A stretch of DNA of 64,000 nt. Origin: Pseudoflavonifractor sp. An184 (GTDB lineage Bacteria > Bacillota > Clostridia > Oscillospirales > Oscillospiraceae). The stretch's first letter is position 1, and every line of letters begins with the position of its first letter. Location of the stretch: assembly GCF_002160305.1 (NCBI RefSeq), contig NZ_NFKI01000002.1:62001-126000 (forward strand), given 5' to 3'. This document shows, in pieces, positions 25,585 to 34,924 of this stretch. A program made the position numbers and the translations under genes. The notes under the pieces are model-generated. The model was given only the letters and a program-made list of their open reading frames with translations, was not told the DNA's origin and ran no database searches.

Positions 25585-25707
25585 AATTCTCTCTTCCTTT
25601 CCGACGTTTCATCTGATTCTTTGAGCTCTGTCTGAGCGGCCTTCTTGCTTCGGCCTGCATTTCCCTCCGCCCTTATTATCCTGCATGGCTCCTCGCTCCA
25701 CCCAGAG

Positions 25708-25764
25708 GCGAAACGCAGTTTCGCACAGCGTTCTTTTGCTTACATTTCTTTCAAGAAAAGTAAG
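25708..25764. repeat. Family E palindromic repeat overlapping the ribBA 3' end
   Basis: GCGAAACGCAGTTTCGCAC, then GTTCTTTTGCTTAC, then TTTCAAGAAAAGTAAG. Second copy of the element seen at 12924-12980. It supplies the last codons (LLFLKEM) and stop codon of ribBA. Confidence 0.7.
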
Positions 25765-26948
25765 TGGCCCATTTTCTCCCGCTTGGTGCGCAGGTACTTC
25801 CGGTCGTACTGGGTGGCCTCCATCTGGATGGGGACCCGCTCCACGATCTCCAGGCCGAAGTCGGCAAGCTGATACACCTTGTCCGGGTTGTTGGTCAGAA
25901 GGCGCATGGTCCTGACCCCCAGGTCCCGGAGGATCTGTGCCCCGATGTAGTACTCCCGCAGGTCCCCGGCAAAGCCCAGGGCCAGGTTGGCCTCCAGGGT
26001 GTCCAGCCCCTGCTCCTGGAGCTCATAGGCCCTCAGCTTGTTGATGAGGCCGATGCCCCGGCCCTCCTGGCGCATGTACAGCAGGACGCCCCGGCCCTCC
26101 GCCTCGATCTGCCGCAGGGCGGAGGCCAGCTGCTCCCCGCAGTCGCACCGGAGGGAGCCGAAGGTGTCCCCGGTGAGGCACTCGGAGTGGACCCGGCACA
26201 GCAGGTTCTCTCCGTCTCCGATCTCCCCCTTCACCAGGGCCACATGGTGCTCCCCGTTGAGGCGGTTCACATAGCCGAAGGCCCGGAAGTCCCCGTATTT
26301 GGTGGGCAGGCGGGTCGCCGCCACCTGGTCCACCAGCTTCTCGTGGCGCTTGCGGTACCGCTGCAGGTCCTGGATGGTGATGATCTTCAGCCCCCAGGTC
26401 CTGGCCAGCTCCACCAGCTCCCCGGTGCGCATCATGGTGCCGTCCTCCCGCATGATCTCACAGCACAGCCCGCACTCCTTCAGCCCCGCCAGCCGCAGCA
26501 GGTCCACGGTGGCCTCCGTGTGACCGTTTCGCTCCAGCACCCCGTTTTTCCTGGCCAGCAGGGGGAACATGTGCCCCGGACGGCGGAAGTCCTCGGGCCG
26601 CACCCCCTCCTCCACACACTTCATGGCGGTGATGGACCGCTCGGCGGCGGAGATTCCGGTGGTGGTGGACACGTGGTCAATGGAGACGGTAAAGGCCGTC
26701 TCGTGGTTGTCGGTGTTCTGGGCCACCATCTGGGGTAGCCGGAGCCGCTGGACGTACTCCAGGGACATGGGCATGCAGATAAGCCCCTTGCCGTGGGTGG
26801 CCATGAAATTGACGTTCTCGGTGGTGGCAAACTGGGCCGCGCAGATGAAGTCCCCCTCGTTCTCCCGGTCCGGGTCGTCGGTGGCCAAGATCAGCCTGCC
26901 CGCCCGCAGATCGTCCAGCGCTTCTTCAATGGTGTTAAAAGAATACAT
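25740..26948 (-). CDS. ribBA: Bifunctional GTP cyclohydrolase II / DHBP synthase
   Basis: 402 aa from the ATG at 26948. The N-terminal RibB half has [18 protein letters not shown] and the catalytic [13 protein letters not shown]; the C-terminal RibA half has [20 protein letters not shown] (zinc cysteines) and [11 protein letters not shown]. It makes 3,4-dihydroxybutanone phosphate and opens GTP, the two entry steps to riboflavin. It starts 21 bases after ribE. The extreme C-terminus (HLLFLKEM) comes from the family E repeat and replaces the usual tail. Confidence 0.96.
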   Translation of the reverse strand: MYSFNTIEEALDDLRAGRLILATDDPDRENEGDFICAAQFATTENVNFMATHGKGLICMPMSLEYVQRLRLPQMVAQNTDNHETAFTVSIDHVSTTTGISAAERSITAMKCVEEGVRPEDFRRPGHMFPLLARKNGVLERNGHTEATVDLLRLAGLKECGLCCEIMREDGTMMRTGELVELARTWGLKIITIQDLQRYRKRHEKLVDQVAATRLPTKYGDFRAFGYVNRLNGEHHVALVKGEIGDGENLLCRVHSECLTGDTFGSLRCDCGEQLASALRQIEAEGRGVLLYMRQEGRGIGLINKLRAYELQEQGLDTLEANLALGFAGDLREYYIGAQILRDLGVRTMRLLTNNPDKVYQLADFGLEIVERVPIQMEATQYDRKYLRTKREKMGHLLFLKEM

Positions 26949-26968
26949 GTCACTCTCGCTCCTCGCTG

Positions 26969-27622
26969 TTATAAGATTCCGTTTTGGGCCAGAAATTCCA
27001 GGGTAATCCCCTCTCCCTCCGGCGACTGGCCCTGAGCGGGCCGGAGGAGCTTCTCCACATATTTCCCGATGATATCGCACTCCAGATTCACCCGGTCCCC
27101 CGCCCGGCGCTGTCCCAGGACGGTGGCCGAGGCCGTGTGGGGGATGACGGAGACGGAAAACCAGTCCTGCCCCACCTGGGCCACCGTCAGGCTGATGCCG
27201 TCCACGGCGACAGACCCTTTCTCCACCACATAGCGCAGCACCTCCGGCCCCGCCTGGAGGGTGTACCACACGGCGTTGTCGTCCCGCCGGAGCCGGGTGA
27301 TCCTCCCGGTTCCGTCCACATGGCCGGCCACGATGTGCCCCCCGAAGCGGCCGTTGGCCGCCATGGCCCGCTCCAGATTGACGGCGCTCCCAGGCCTCAG
27401 CTCCGACAGGGCGGAGCGGTCCAGGGTCTCGTGCATCACGTCGGCAGAGAAGCCTCCGGGCCGGAGGGCCGTCACGGTCAGGCACACCCCATTCACCGCC
27501 ACGCTGTCCCCCAGCTTCAGGTCCTCCAGCACAGTCCGGGCCCTCAGGTGGAGGACGGCCGAGCGGGCCCCCCGCTGAATGCGCTCCACAGTCCCTATTT
27601 CCTCAATGATTCCCGTAAACAC
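26969..27622 (-). CDS. ribE: Riboflavin synthase alpha chain
   Basis: 217 aa. The GTG start at 27622 has GAGGTGG upstream and overlaps the ribD end by 20 bases. Two lumazine-binding repeats are visible: [12 protein letters not shown]...[13 protein letters not shown] and [13 protein letters not shown]...[12 protein letters not shown]. It dismutates two lumazines to riboflavin and feeds lumazine-derived product back to RibH. Confidence 0.96.
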   Translation of the reverse strand: MFTGIIEEIGTVERIQRGARSAVLHLRARTVLEDLKLGDSVAVNGVCLTVTALRPGGFSADVMHETLDRSALSELRPGSAVNLERAMAANGRFGGHIVAGHVDGTGRITRLRRDDNAVWYTLQAGPEVLRYVVEKGSVAVDGISLTVAQVGQDWFSVSVIPHTASATVLGQRRAGDRVNLECDIIGKYVEKLLRPAQGQSPEGEGITLEFLAQNGIL

Positions 27623-28709
27623 CCGGGACCACCTCACTCTCCAGCAATAAATCACCGCCCAGCCGGGTGACCTCCCAGGCGCCCAGCCGGACAGCCTGGG
27701 CGGGGGCCGGGAAGCCCTTCCCCTCCACCGGGGTCTTCGCCCCGGCGCCCCCCAGCAGCATGGGGGCCACATAGGCGTACACCCGCTGGACCAGCCCCTG
27801 CTCCAGGGCGGACCAGGCCAGGGCGCCGCCCCCCTCGATCAGGAGGCCGTCCACCTCCCGCCTCCCCAGTTCGTCCAGGAGGGCCCCCAGGTCCACATGT
27901 CCCTCCCGCTCCGGGAGGCGCAGGATCTCGCACCCCGCCGCCTGATAGGGAACCCACCGCTCCTCCTCCCCGCAGCAGGTGGCCAGGAGGGTGGGGACCT
28001 CGCCCGCCGTGCGGACCACCTGGGCGGTGACCGGGGTGCGCAGTCGGGTGTCACAGACCACTCGCACCGGGCTGCGCCCCTCGGGCAGGCGGCAGGTGAG
28101 CTGCGGGTCGTCGGCCAGCACCGTCCCCACCCCCGCCAGGATGCCCCGGTACTGGTGCCGGAGCTGGTGGACATGAGCCCGGGCCGCCTCCCCGGTGATC
28201 CACCGGGAGACCCCCGTGCAGGCGGCAATCTTGCCGTCCAGAGTCATGGCATATTTCAGGGCCACATAGGGCCGCTTTTTGGGAATGTAGTGGAAGAAGA
28301 TGAAATTCAGCCGCCGGCACTCCTCTTCCAGTACGTGCTCAGTCACTTCCACCCCATTTTCCCGAAGCTGGGCAATCCCCTTCCCCGCCACCAGGGGATT
28401 GGGGTCCCCGGAGCCCACCACCACCCGGGCGATCCCCGCCTCCAGGATAGCCCGGGTGCAGGGGGGCTGCCGCCCCTGGTGGCAGCAGGGCTCCAGGGTG
28501 ACATACAGGGTGGCCCCCGCCGGGGACTCGGTACAGCCGGCCAGAGCCTCCCGCTCCGCGTGGGCCTGGCCGCACCGGTGGTGCCACCCCCGGCCGATCA
28601 CCCGTCCCTCCTTCACGATCACCGCCCCCACCATGGGGTTGGGAGAGGTCCATCCCCTCCCCCGCTCCGCCAGCGCCAGGGCCAGTTTCATGTAGTCTAA
28701 ATCGTTCAA
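27603..28709 (-). CDS. ribD: Bifunctional riboflavin deaminase/reductase RibD
   Basis: 368 aa from a TTG at 28709, chosen because GGAGG lies seven bases upstream and the length then fits the family; no ATG is as well placed. The deaminase zinc site is HAE (in AHAEREAL) plus PCCHQGRQPPC. The reductase half has RPYVALKYAMTLDGKIA and DGLLIEGGG. First gene of the operon, directly downstream of the FMN riboswitch and the second terminator. Confidence 0.95.
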   Translation of the reverse strand: MNDLDYMKLALALAERGRGWTSPNPMVGAVIVKEGRVIGRGWHHRCGQAHAEREALAGCTESPAGATLYVTLEPCCHQGRQPPCTRAILEAGIARVVVGSGDPNPLVAGKGIAQLRENGVEVTEHVLEEECRRLNFIFFHYIPKKRPYVALKYAMTLDGKIAACTGVSRWITGEAARAHVHQLRHQYRGILAGVGTVLADDPQLTCRLPEGRSPVRVVCDTRLRTPVTAQVVRTAGEVPTLLATCCGEEERWVPYQAAGCEILRLPEREGHVDLGALLDELGRREVDGLLIEGGGALAWSALEQGLVQRVYAYVAPMLLGGAGAKTPVEGKGFPAPAQAVRLGAWEVTRLGGDLLLESEVVPGVYGNH

Positions 28710-28725
28710 ATACTCGCCTCCCAAC

Positions 28726-28759
28726 AAAAAAGCGCCTGGAAGGAAAACCTTCAAGGCGC
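28726..28759 (-). terminator. Second leader terminator before ribD
   Basis: GCGCCTTGAAGG / CCTTCCAGGCGC hairpin with a 4-base TTTT loop and TTTTTTG after it on the minus strand. It ends a few bases before the ribD ribosome site. Confidence 0.75.
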
Positions 28760-28798
28760 AGTATGGCAGGACGGAGGGGCAATCGAATCTCCCGTGAA

Positions 28799-28831
28799 AC
28801 AAAAAACTCTGAAACGGCGTACCATTTCAGA
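28799..28831 (-). terminator. First leader terminator after the FMN riboswitch
   Basis: CTCTGAAA / TTTCAGAG with a 10-base loop, followed on the minus strand by TTTTTTG. CCCGTGA upstream and TCACGGG downstream flank it and could pair with each other. Probable expression platform of the riboswitch. Confidence 0.75.
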
Positions 28832-28871
28832 GCATACACGAATCACGGGGCATGCAATCTCCCCCGAAACT

Positions 28872-28987
28872 CAAATCTTCTTCCATCCAGACTATACTGT
28901 CGGTTTTGGAATTGCACCAAATCCTGCGCCGGAGCGCTCGCGGACTATACCGCCGATCGGGAATTTCACCCTGCCCTGAAGATCCTC
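28872..28987 (-). ncRNA. FMN riboswitch (RFN element)
   Basis: The minus strand carries the conserved RFN blocks in order: ATCTTC (P1), GGGCAGGGTGAAATTCCCGA, CGGCGGTATAGTCCGCGAGC, ACCGACAGTATAGTC and TGGATGGAAGAAGAT (closing P1). FMN binding normally promotes termination or hides the ribosome site of riboflavin genes; here two terminators follow. Confidence 0.97.
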
Positions 28988-29003
28988 ATTCAGTTGTGGC
29001 TTT

Positions 29004-29033
29004 ATTATAGTCACACAGCCGTTTGCTTGTCAA
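29004..29033 (-). promoter_or_regulatory. Consensus sigma-A promoter of the riboflavin operon
   Basis: TTGACA (29033-29028) and TATAAT (29009-29004) on the minus strand, 18-base spacer, starting transcription just before the RFN element. Confidence 0.85.
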
Positions 29034-29115
29034 CCCCTTTATTCCAGGCTTGAGACGCCCCTGTCCCAGTCCGCTGAATCCGCCTGGGGGACAGCTTTGG
29101 AAGGGCGCAGGCGAA

Positions 29116-29144
29116 TTGACATCATCAGTGAAATAAGATATGAT
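29116..29144 (+). promoter_or_regulatory. Sigma-A promoter of the NSS transporter gene
   Basis: TTGACA (29116-29121), 17-base spacer, TATGAT (29139-29144) on the plus strand. Confidence 0.8.
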
Positions 29145-29235
29145 ATGATTCACTGGATTTTTCCGGCAGGCGGACCGGCCGGCCCGCTCTGCCCCGAATC
29201 CGGTATGTTTGTAAAAGAGGGAAGGAGTTCTCATC

Positions 29236-30627
29236 GTGAAAGAACGAGAAACATTTGCCTCCCGCCTGGGATTCGTGCTCATCTCCGCCGGATGCGCCAT
29301 CGGCCTGGGCAACGTATGGAGGTTCCCCTACATCGTAGGGCAGTATGGCGGCGCCGCTTTTGTGGTCATCTACATCATGTTCCTGCTCATCATGGGTCTG
29401 CCCATCATGTCCATGGAGTTCTCCGTGGGCCGGGCCAGCCGCAAGAGCATCACCATGTCCTTTCAGGAGCTGGAGCCCAAAGGGACCAAGTGGCACTGGT
29501 ACGGCTGGTTCGGCATGGCGGGAAACTATCTTCTGATGATGTTTTACACCACCATCGCCGGATGGCTGCTCCTCTACTTCTTCAAAGTGGCCTCCGGCCA
29601 GTTTGAGGGGATGACCACCGCCCAGGTCAGCGAGGCCTTTACCGCCATGCAGACCCAGGACGTGGGAATCCAGCTGCTGTTTATGGCCCTGGTGGTGGTC
29701 CTGGGCATGGTGGTGTGCAGCCGCGGCCTGAAAAACGGCGTGGAGAAGGCCAACAAGGCCATGATGCTCTGCCTGCTGGCCCTGCTGGTGGTGCTGGCGG
29801 TGCGGGCGCTGAGCCTGCCCGGCGCGGTGGAGGGACTGAAGTTCTACCTGGTCCCCAATTTCCACAATCTGATGTACGACGCCGAGGGAAATTTCCGCCT
29901 GTTCCGGGCGGTCTATGACGCCATGGGCCAGGCCTTCTTCACCCTGAGCCTGGGTATCGGCGCCATGGCCATCTTCGGAAGCTACATCGGCCGGGAGCGG
30001 AGACTGTTCGGCGAGGCCATCAACGTGGGCATTCTGGACACCTTCGTGGCCTTCACCTCCGGCCTGATCATCTTCCCCGCCGCCTTCGCCTTCGGGGTCA
30101 ACCCGGACTCCGGCCCCAACCTGATCTTCGTCACCCTGCCCAATGTGTTCAACTCCATGCCCGGCGGGCGGCTGTGGGGGGCGCTGTTCTTCGTGTTCCT
30201 GTTTTTTGCCGCCCTGTCCACGGTCACCGCGGTGTTTGAGAACATCCTGGCCTGCTGGATGGACCGGTGGAACATCTCCCGGAACAAGGCGGTGGCCGCC
30301 AATCTGGTGCTCATCCTCCTGCTGAGCCTGCCCTGCCTGCTGGGCAACAACCTGTGGAGCGGCGTGCAGGTTCTGGGCATGAGCATCATGGACTTTGAGG
30401 ACTTCCTGGTGAGCAACAACCTGCTGCCCATCGGTTCGGTAATCTACCTGCTGTTCTGCTGCACCTCCTCCAAGTACGGCTGGGGCTTCGACCGTTTCCT
30501 GGCGGAGGTGGACCAGGGCCAGGGCATCCGCTTCCCCGCCCGGTTCCGGATCTACTTTACATATATCCTGCCGGTGATCGTCCTGGTCATCTTTGTTATG
30601 GGCTACTGGGACAAGTTCGGCGGCTGA
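29236..30627 (+). CDS. Neurotransmitter:sodium symporter (NSS) family transporter
   Basis: 463 aa from a GTG at 29236, with AAGGAG eight bases upstream. TM1 carries GCAIGLGNVWRFPYIVGQYGG, the unwound substrate/sodium site of LeuT-type carriers; 11 to 12 membrane helices follow. Bacterial NSS proteins import amino acids or related amines with Na+. Monocistronic: own promoter and terminator. Substrate unknown. Confidence 0.93.
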   Translation: MKERETFASRLGFVLISAGCAIGLGNVWRFPYIVGQYGGAAFVVIYIMFLLIMGLPIMSMEFSVGRASRKSITMSFQELEPKGTKWHWYGWFGMAGNYLLMMFYTTIAGWLLLYFFKVASGQFEGMTTAQVSEAFTAMQTQDVGIQLLFMALVVVLGMVVCSRGLKNGVEKANKAMMLCLLALLVVLAVRALSLPGAVEGLKFYLVPNFHNLMYDAEGNFRLFRAVYDAMGQAFFTLSLGIGAMAIFGSYIGRERRLFGEAINVGILDTFVAFTSGLIIFPAAFAFGVNPDSGPNLIFVTLPNVFNSMPGGRLWGALFFVFLFFAALSTVTAVFENILACWMDRWNISRNKAVAANLVLILLLSLPCLLGNNLWSGVQVLGMSIMDFEDFLVSNNLLPIGSVIYLLFCCTSSKYGWGFDRFLAEVDQGQGIRFPARFRIYFTYILPVIVLVIFVMGYWDKFGG

Positions 30628-30660
30628 GACGCCTTGCTGCACGCCAGTACGGTGTCATAA

Positions 30661-30708
30661 AAACGCTCCCCGGGTTCTTCGGTCAAACCGAAGCCCCGGG
30701 GAGCGTTT
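30661..30708. terminator. Bidirectional intrinsic terminator
   Basis: AACGCTCCCCGGG / CCCGGGGAGCGTT with an inner CTTCGGT...ACCGAAG pair, A-run before and T-run after. It serves the NSS gene (plus) and the gene ending at 30710 (minus). Confidence 0.85.
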
Positions 30709-30709
30709 T

Positions 30710-31141
30710 TCATTCCCGCAGCAGATAGCAGAAGTCGCCGCCGTAGGAAAACTCCAGTTGTATTTCAAAGCACTTTGACCCGTAATTCAGAAATCCGCTG
30801 AGCCAGGCCTGATTGTATCCGTACATCTCGTCCATCACGTCCACCGTCCCGCCGGGATAGCGTTCCAAAAACTCCGGGATGGACATTTTCCGCCCGGTGA
30901 AGCTGCCGAAGTTGCCGCAGAGGACGTCCTGGTACTCCAGAACATAGGCACGGCAGAACTTCCAGTCCACCCCGGTGATCCGGACGTCGCCGTCCACCTG
31001 GCAGGCATCCTCCACCCGCAGGTAGCCCCCCTGAAACCGGAGCCGGACAGAGTCCCCCTCCGGCACAAGCTCCATCAGATACGCGTCGTGCAGGCTGTAC
31101 GGCGGCTCCGCTGTCCGCTCCTTTCGGACTATGGTCTCCAT
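30710..31141 (-). CDS. Hypothetical protein, 143 aa
   Basis: GGGGAGAGG lies just upstream of the ATG at 31141. Soluble, mixed alpha/beta with many aromatic residues. Visible pattern: SLHDAYLMELVPEGDSVRL, then GDVRITGVDWKFCRAYVLEY, then GYNQAWLSGFL and a C-terminal QLEFSYGGDFCYL. No signal, no membrane helix, no family recognised. It stands alone between two terminators. Possibly an immunity- or SUKH-like small protein, but this is only a feel from composition. Confidence 0.6.
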   Translation of the reverse strand: METIVRKERTAEPPYSLHDAYLMELVPEGDSVRLRFQGGYLRVEDACQVDGDVRITGVDWKFCRAYVLEYQDVLCGNFGSFTGRKMSIPEFLERYPGGTVDVMDEMYGYNQAWLSGFLNYGSKCFEIQLEFSYGGDFCYLLRE

Positions 31142-31243
31142 GGCCCTCTCCCCTTTCCGCGGCTGCGCCGCCCCAATCTTCTGTCCTCAGCATACCGCAT
31201 TTCCACCGGTATTGCAAGCAGACCACCTATGTCCAAAACATAG

Positions 31244-31276
31244 AAAAACCCAGACCCAATATGGGTCTGGGTTTTT
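31244..31276. terminator. Intrinsic terminator of the rnf operon
   Basis: AAAAACCCAGACCCA / TGGGTCTGGGTTTTT, 15-base perfect arms, 3-base loop, T-runs on both strands, 18 bases after the rnfB stop. Confidence 0.9.
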
Positions 31277-31294
31277 GTAATCTCTGAGAGAATC

Positions 31295-32101
31295 TTACAT
31301 GGCAGCAGGCACATGGATGACCCCCACGGGGCACTCCTTCACGCACAGCTGGCAGCCCACACACTTCTCCTGGTCGATGTAGGCCACGTTGTTCTCCACG
31401 GTGATGGCCTCTCTGGGGCAGGCCTTGGCGCACTTCATACAGCCGATGCAGCCCGCGGTACAGGCCTTCCGGGTCTGGGCGCCCTTGTCCTTGTTCTGGC
31501 AGAGGACCACAGGCTTGCGCTTGTGCTCGGGCACCACCTCGATGACGTGGTTGGGGCACACGGCGGCGCAGGCGCCGCAGCCGGTGCACTTCTCCCGGTC
31601 CACCTTGGCGATGCCGTTCTCAATGTGGATGGCGTCGAAGGCGCAGGCCCGGGTGCAGTCCCCGTAGCCCAGGCAGCCGTAGGCGCAGGCCCCGTCGCCG
31701 CCGTACAGGCCCTTGACGGCCTGGCAGCTGGAGATACCCTCGAAGGTGTAGCGCTTGGAGGTCTTCTCACAGGTGCCGGAGCAGGCCACAACGGCCTTCA
31801 TCGGCACCATGCTTCCCGCTTCCACACCCATGATCTCAGCGATGGCCGCGGCGGTTTTCGCGCCGCCGGGGATGCACTTGTTGATGCCGTTCCCCTCTTC
31901 CACGATGCTCTTGGCGTAGTCGGCGCAGCCCGCGCAGCCGCAGGCGCCGCAGTTGGCCCCGGCCAGCACGCCGGTGATCTGCTCCACCCGCTCATCCACA
32001 GGGACGTACATGACGATGGAGGCAACCACCAGAATGACCGCACCGATCAGGCCAATCACCGTAACCAGCACCACCGCCATCAGAATCATCTGCATATCCA
32101 T
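31295..32101 (-). CDS. rnfB: Rnf complex subunit B (ferredoxin-type)
   Basis: 268 aa. One N-terminal membrane helix, then the GANCGACGCAGCADYA motif for a [4Fe-4S] cluster, then several CxxCxxCxxxCP ferredoxin motifs (CTGCGACAAVCP, CIGCMKCAKACP, CVGCQLCVKECP). RnfB accepts electrons from ferredoxin and passes them into the membrane complex. Last gene of rnfCDGEAB. Confidence 0.96.
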   Translation of the reverse strand: MDMQMILMAVVLVTVIGLIGAVILVVASIVMYVPVDERVEQITGVLAGANCGACGCAGCADYAKSIVEEGNGINKCIPGGAKTAAAIAEIMGVEAGSMVPMKAVVACSGTCEKTSKRYTFEGISSCQAVKGLYGGDGACAYGCLGYGDCTRACAFDAIHIENGIAKVDREKCTGCGACAAVCPNHVIEVVPEHKRKPVVLCQNKDKGAQTRKACTAGCIGCMKCAKACPREAITVENNVAYIDQEKCVGCQLCVKECPVGVIHVPAAM

Positions 32102-32120
32102 ACTCTATCTCCCCCTCCTA

Positions 32121-32729
32121 TCAGACGCCGAAGATGTTCTCGACGATACCGCCGAAGCCCATGAAGGACAGGGAGACCATCGCCGCGGCAACCAGGGTGA
32201 TGGGCAGGTCCTTGAAGCACTTGGGAGGCATAGCCTCTTCCACCCGGCGGCGCACGCCGGAGAACAGCACCATGGCCACCAGATAGCCGATGCCGGCGCC
32301 GGCGGCGCAGACGATGCTCTCCAGGAAGTCATAGCCGTTGTCGATGTTCAGCACGGTCACACCCAGGATGGTGCAGTTGGTGGTGATCAGAGGCAGATAC
32401 ACGCCCAGAGACTTGTACAGGGCGGGGATGTACTTCTTCAGGATGCTCTCCAGCAGCTGCACCAGCACGGCGATGATCAGGATGAACACGATGGTCTGGA
32501 GGTAGCCCATATCCCACGCGCCGCTCTCCGGGGTCAGCAGGAACATCTGAATGGGCCAGGTGGCCGCGGTGGCCAGCACCATGACGAAGGTGACGGCCAG
32601 GGACATGCCTACCGCGCTGTCCAGCCGCTTGGACACGCCCAGGAAGGGGCAGATGCCCAGGAACTGGACCAGCACGTAGTTGTCCACCAGGATCATGGAG
32701 AAAAAGATAACAGCAAGCTCAACAGCCAT
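32121..32729 (-). CDS. rnfA: Rnf complex subunit A
   Basis: 202 aa, about six membrane helices, with VQFLGICPFLGVSKRLDSAVGM near the N-terminus and TTNCTILGV in the second half. These two inverted Cys-bearing segments hold the membrane-embedded Fe-S site shared with RnfE. Its ATG overlaps the rnfE stop by one base (TAATG). Confidence 0.95.
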   Translation of the reverse strand: MAVELAVIFFSMILVDNYVLVQFLGICPFLGVSKRLDSAVGMSLAVTFVMVLATAATWPIQMFLLTPESGAWDMGYLQTIVFILIIAVLVQLLESILKKYIPALYKSLGVYLPLITTNCTILGVTVLNIDNGYDFLESIVCAAGAGIGYLVAMVLFSGVRRRVEEAMPPKCFKDLPITLVAAAMVSLSFMGFGGIVENIFGV

Positions 32730-33421
32730 TATGCATTCCCTCCTTCCGCAGCCTCAGCGGGGGCGGAGGCCTTCTCCTTCTTGGGGCGGGTGGTCAGCCA
32801 GGTGGCCGCCGCCATCATCACGCCGAAGATAAAGAAGCCGCCGGGGGCGCTGGTCATAATGGTGAAGGGGTCGATGGACTCAGGCAGAACCTGAATGGCA
32901 AAGCCCTCGGGCAGGAAGGGGAACAGGCCGTCCAAACCGGACATCCAGGTGCCGGAGCCCAGGATCTCACGGATGGTGCCCATGATGGTCAGGGTGAGCA
33001 TGAAGCCAAGGCCCATGCCCAGTCCGTCCAGAGCGGAGTCCACGATGCCGTTCTTGGAGGCGAACATCTCGGCGCGGCCCAGAATGATGCAGTTCACCAC
33101 GATCAGGGGCAGGTACACGCCCAGGGCCGTATCCAGTGCGGGCACAAAGGCCTTGACCAGCATCTGCACCACCGACACGAAGCCGGCGATGACGGTGATG
33201 TAGCAGGGGATACGCACCTGATTGGGGATGATCTTCCGCAGAGCGGAGATGACGATGTTGGAACACACCAGCACGAAGGTGGCCGCCAGGCCCATGCCGA
33301 TGCCGTTGGAGGCCATGGTAGACGTGGCCAGAGTGGGACAGGTGCCCAGGACGAGCACCAATACGGGGTTTTCTTTCAGAAAACCGTTGGTAAATACTTT
33401 CAGCTTATTGTTGCTGCTCAT
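32729..33421 (-). CDS. rnfE: Rnf complex subunit E
   Basis: 230 aa, about six membrane helices, with PVLVLVLGTCPTLATSTMASNGIGMG near the N-terminus and VNCIILGRAEMFASKNG later, the same Cys-bearing inverted pair as RnfA. The C-terminal tail is basic and Ala-rich. It starts 16 bases after rnfG. Confidence 0.95.
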   Translation of the reverse strand: MSSNNKLKVFTNGFLKENPVLVLVLGTCPTLATSTMASNGIGMGLAATFVLVCSNIVISALRKIIPNQVRIPCYITVIAGFVSVVQMLVKAFVPALDTALGVYLPLIVVNCIILGRAEMFASKNGIVDSALDGLGMGLGFMLTLTIMGTIREILGSGTWMSGLDGLFPFLPEGFAIQVLPESIDPFTIMTSAPGGFFIFGVMMAAATWLTTRPKKEKASAPAEAAEGGNA

Positions 33422-33437
33422 CTCAACTCACCGCCTT

Positions 33438-33971
33438 TCAAGGAATCTGATTGTAGGCCTCAATGGCGGCGTTCACCGCATTGATGACCGCAGTGCTGGA
33501 GACGGTGGCGCTGGTACGGGCGTCCACGTCCTCGTTGAGCACCAGAGGCTCGGCGGCGGACAGGCCGCTGTACTGGGCCAGATACTCGGGGTTGTCCACC
33601 ACGTTGCTGCCGATACCCTTGGTCTCGGTCTGCTGGGTGACGGTGATGCCCTCGATGTTGCCGTCGGCGTTGATGCCCACCATGATCACCACGTCGCCGC
33701 CGTAGCCCTTGGCGGAGGCGGTGATGGCGGCGCCGGCGCCGTTGTCGGCGGTGTAGACGGCGGACACGCCCTCCACAGTGATGCCCTCCACGGGGCTGAA
33801 GCTGTCAGCCTCAGGGAGCACCTCGGCACGGGCGGCGTTCTCCGCGGCGATGGTCGCCTCTTCAATAATAGGAGCGGTCACCTCATTGGTGGCAGCCAGA
33901 GCACCGGTCACCACCACGCAGATCAAAGAAAGCACCACGATGGGTTTCCAAATACGATTCCAGTTGTTCAT
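33438..33971 (-). CDS. rnfG: Rnf complex subunit G (flavoprotein)
   Basis: 177 aa. One N-terminal membrane helix, then an FMN-binding domain with DARTSATVSSTAVINAV. The Thr in SAT is the expected site of covalent FMN attachment, although the usual SGAT reads TSAT. Overlaps the rnfD stop by 4 bases. Confidence 0.93.
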   Translation of the reverse strand: MNNWNRIWKPIVVLSLICVVVTGALAATNEVTAPIIEEATIAAENAARAEVLPEADSFSPVEGITVEGVSAVYTADNGAGAAITASAKGYGGDVVIMVGINADGNIEGITVTQQTETKGIGSNVVDNPEYLAQYSGLSAAEPLVLNEDVDARTSATVSSTAVINAVNAAIEAYNQIP

Positions 33972-34924
33972 TTCCCGGCACCCTCCTTGTTCTTCTTGAC
34001 TTTGGCGATGCCCAGGCGGTCCTGACGGGTGAGAACCTCAATGTAGGGGACGGTCAGGTTCATCAGCAGGATGGAGAAGGACACGCCCTCCGCCATGGTG
34101 CCCAGGAACCGGATGCCGCAGGTGATGATGCCCAGACCCAGGCCGAAGATCAGCTTGCCCTTGGTGGTGGTGGGCGAGGTCACATAGTCGGTGGCCATGA
34201 AGAAGGCGCCCAGCAGCAGGCCGCCGGAGAGCAGCTGATAGATGGGGTCCTCTCCCGCTACCAGGGACAGCACCGCCACGGTGGCCAGATAGGTCACGGG
34301 GATGGTGGGGCTGATGACCTTGGTGGCAATGAGGAAGATGCCGCCGATGAGAATGGTGATGGCGCAGGTCTCGCCCAGCACGCCGCCGTGGGTGCCCAGC
34401 AGCAGGGTCATGTAGCTCTCAGAGCCCACCTGCCCGGCCACAGCCAGGGGAGTGGCGGAGGCGAAGGCGTCAATGTTATTCACCGGATGGGGGTAGCTGG
34501 ACATGGCCCCGGCAAAGCCCATGGCCATGGCGATACGGCCCACGATGGCGGGGTTGGCGAAGTTGTAGCCCAGGCCGCCGAAGAGCTGCTTGACCACCAC
34601 GATGGCGATGAAGGCGCCCACAATGGCCATCCACCAGGGGAGGGTGGCGGGCATATTGAAGGCCAGCAGCATGCCGGTGACCACGGCGGAGAAGTCGCCG
34701 GTGGGGTTCTCCCGGTGCATGAGCTTGCAGTAGCCCCACTCAAAGAAGACGCAGGCCACCACGGTCACAGCCACCAGGATCAGGGCGTTGATGCCGAAGA
34801 TGATCACCGAGGCGATCAGGGTGGGGAGCAGCGCCAGGCACACCCGCTGCATGATCTTCTGGGTGGTGTCGGTGCTGGTGATATGGGGGGCCGCAGTTAC
34901 GATCAGCTTATTGTTGTCCATCAC
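33968..34924 (-). CDS. rnfD: Rnf complex subunit D
   Basis: 318 aa, about nine to ten membrane helices, with DAFASATPLAVAG, the covalent FMN-Thr motif of RnfD/NqrB. Forms the ion-translocating core. Overlaps rnfC by 4 bases (ATGA). Confidence 0.95.
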   Translation of the reverse strand: MMDNNKLIVTAAPHITSTDTTQKIMQRVCLALLPTLIASVIIFGINALILVAVTVVACVFFEWGYCKLMHRENPTGDFSAVVTGMLLAFNMPATLPWWMAIVGAFIAIVVVKQLFGGLGYNFANPAIVGRIAMAMGFAGAMSSYPHPVNNIDAFASATPLAVAGQVGSESYMTLLLGTHGGVLGETCAITILIGGIFLIATKVISPTIPVTYLATVAVLSLVAGEDPIYQLLSGGLLLGAFFMATDYVTSPTTTKGKLIFGLGLGIITCGIRFLGTMAEGVSFSILLMNLTVPYIEVLTRQDRLGIAKVKKNKEGAGK

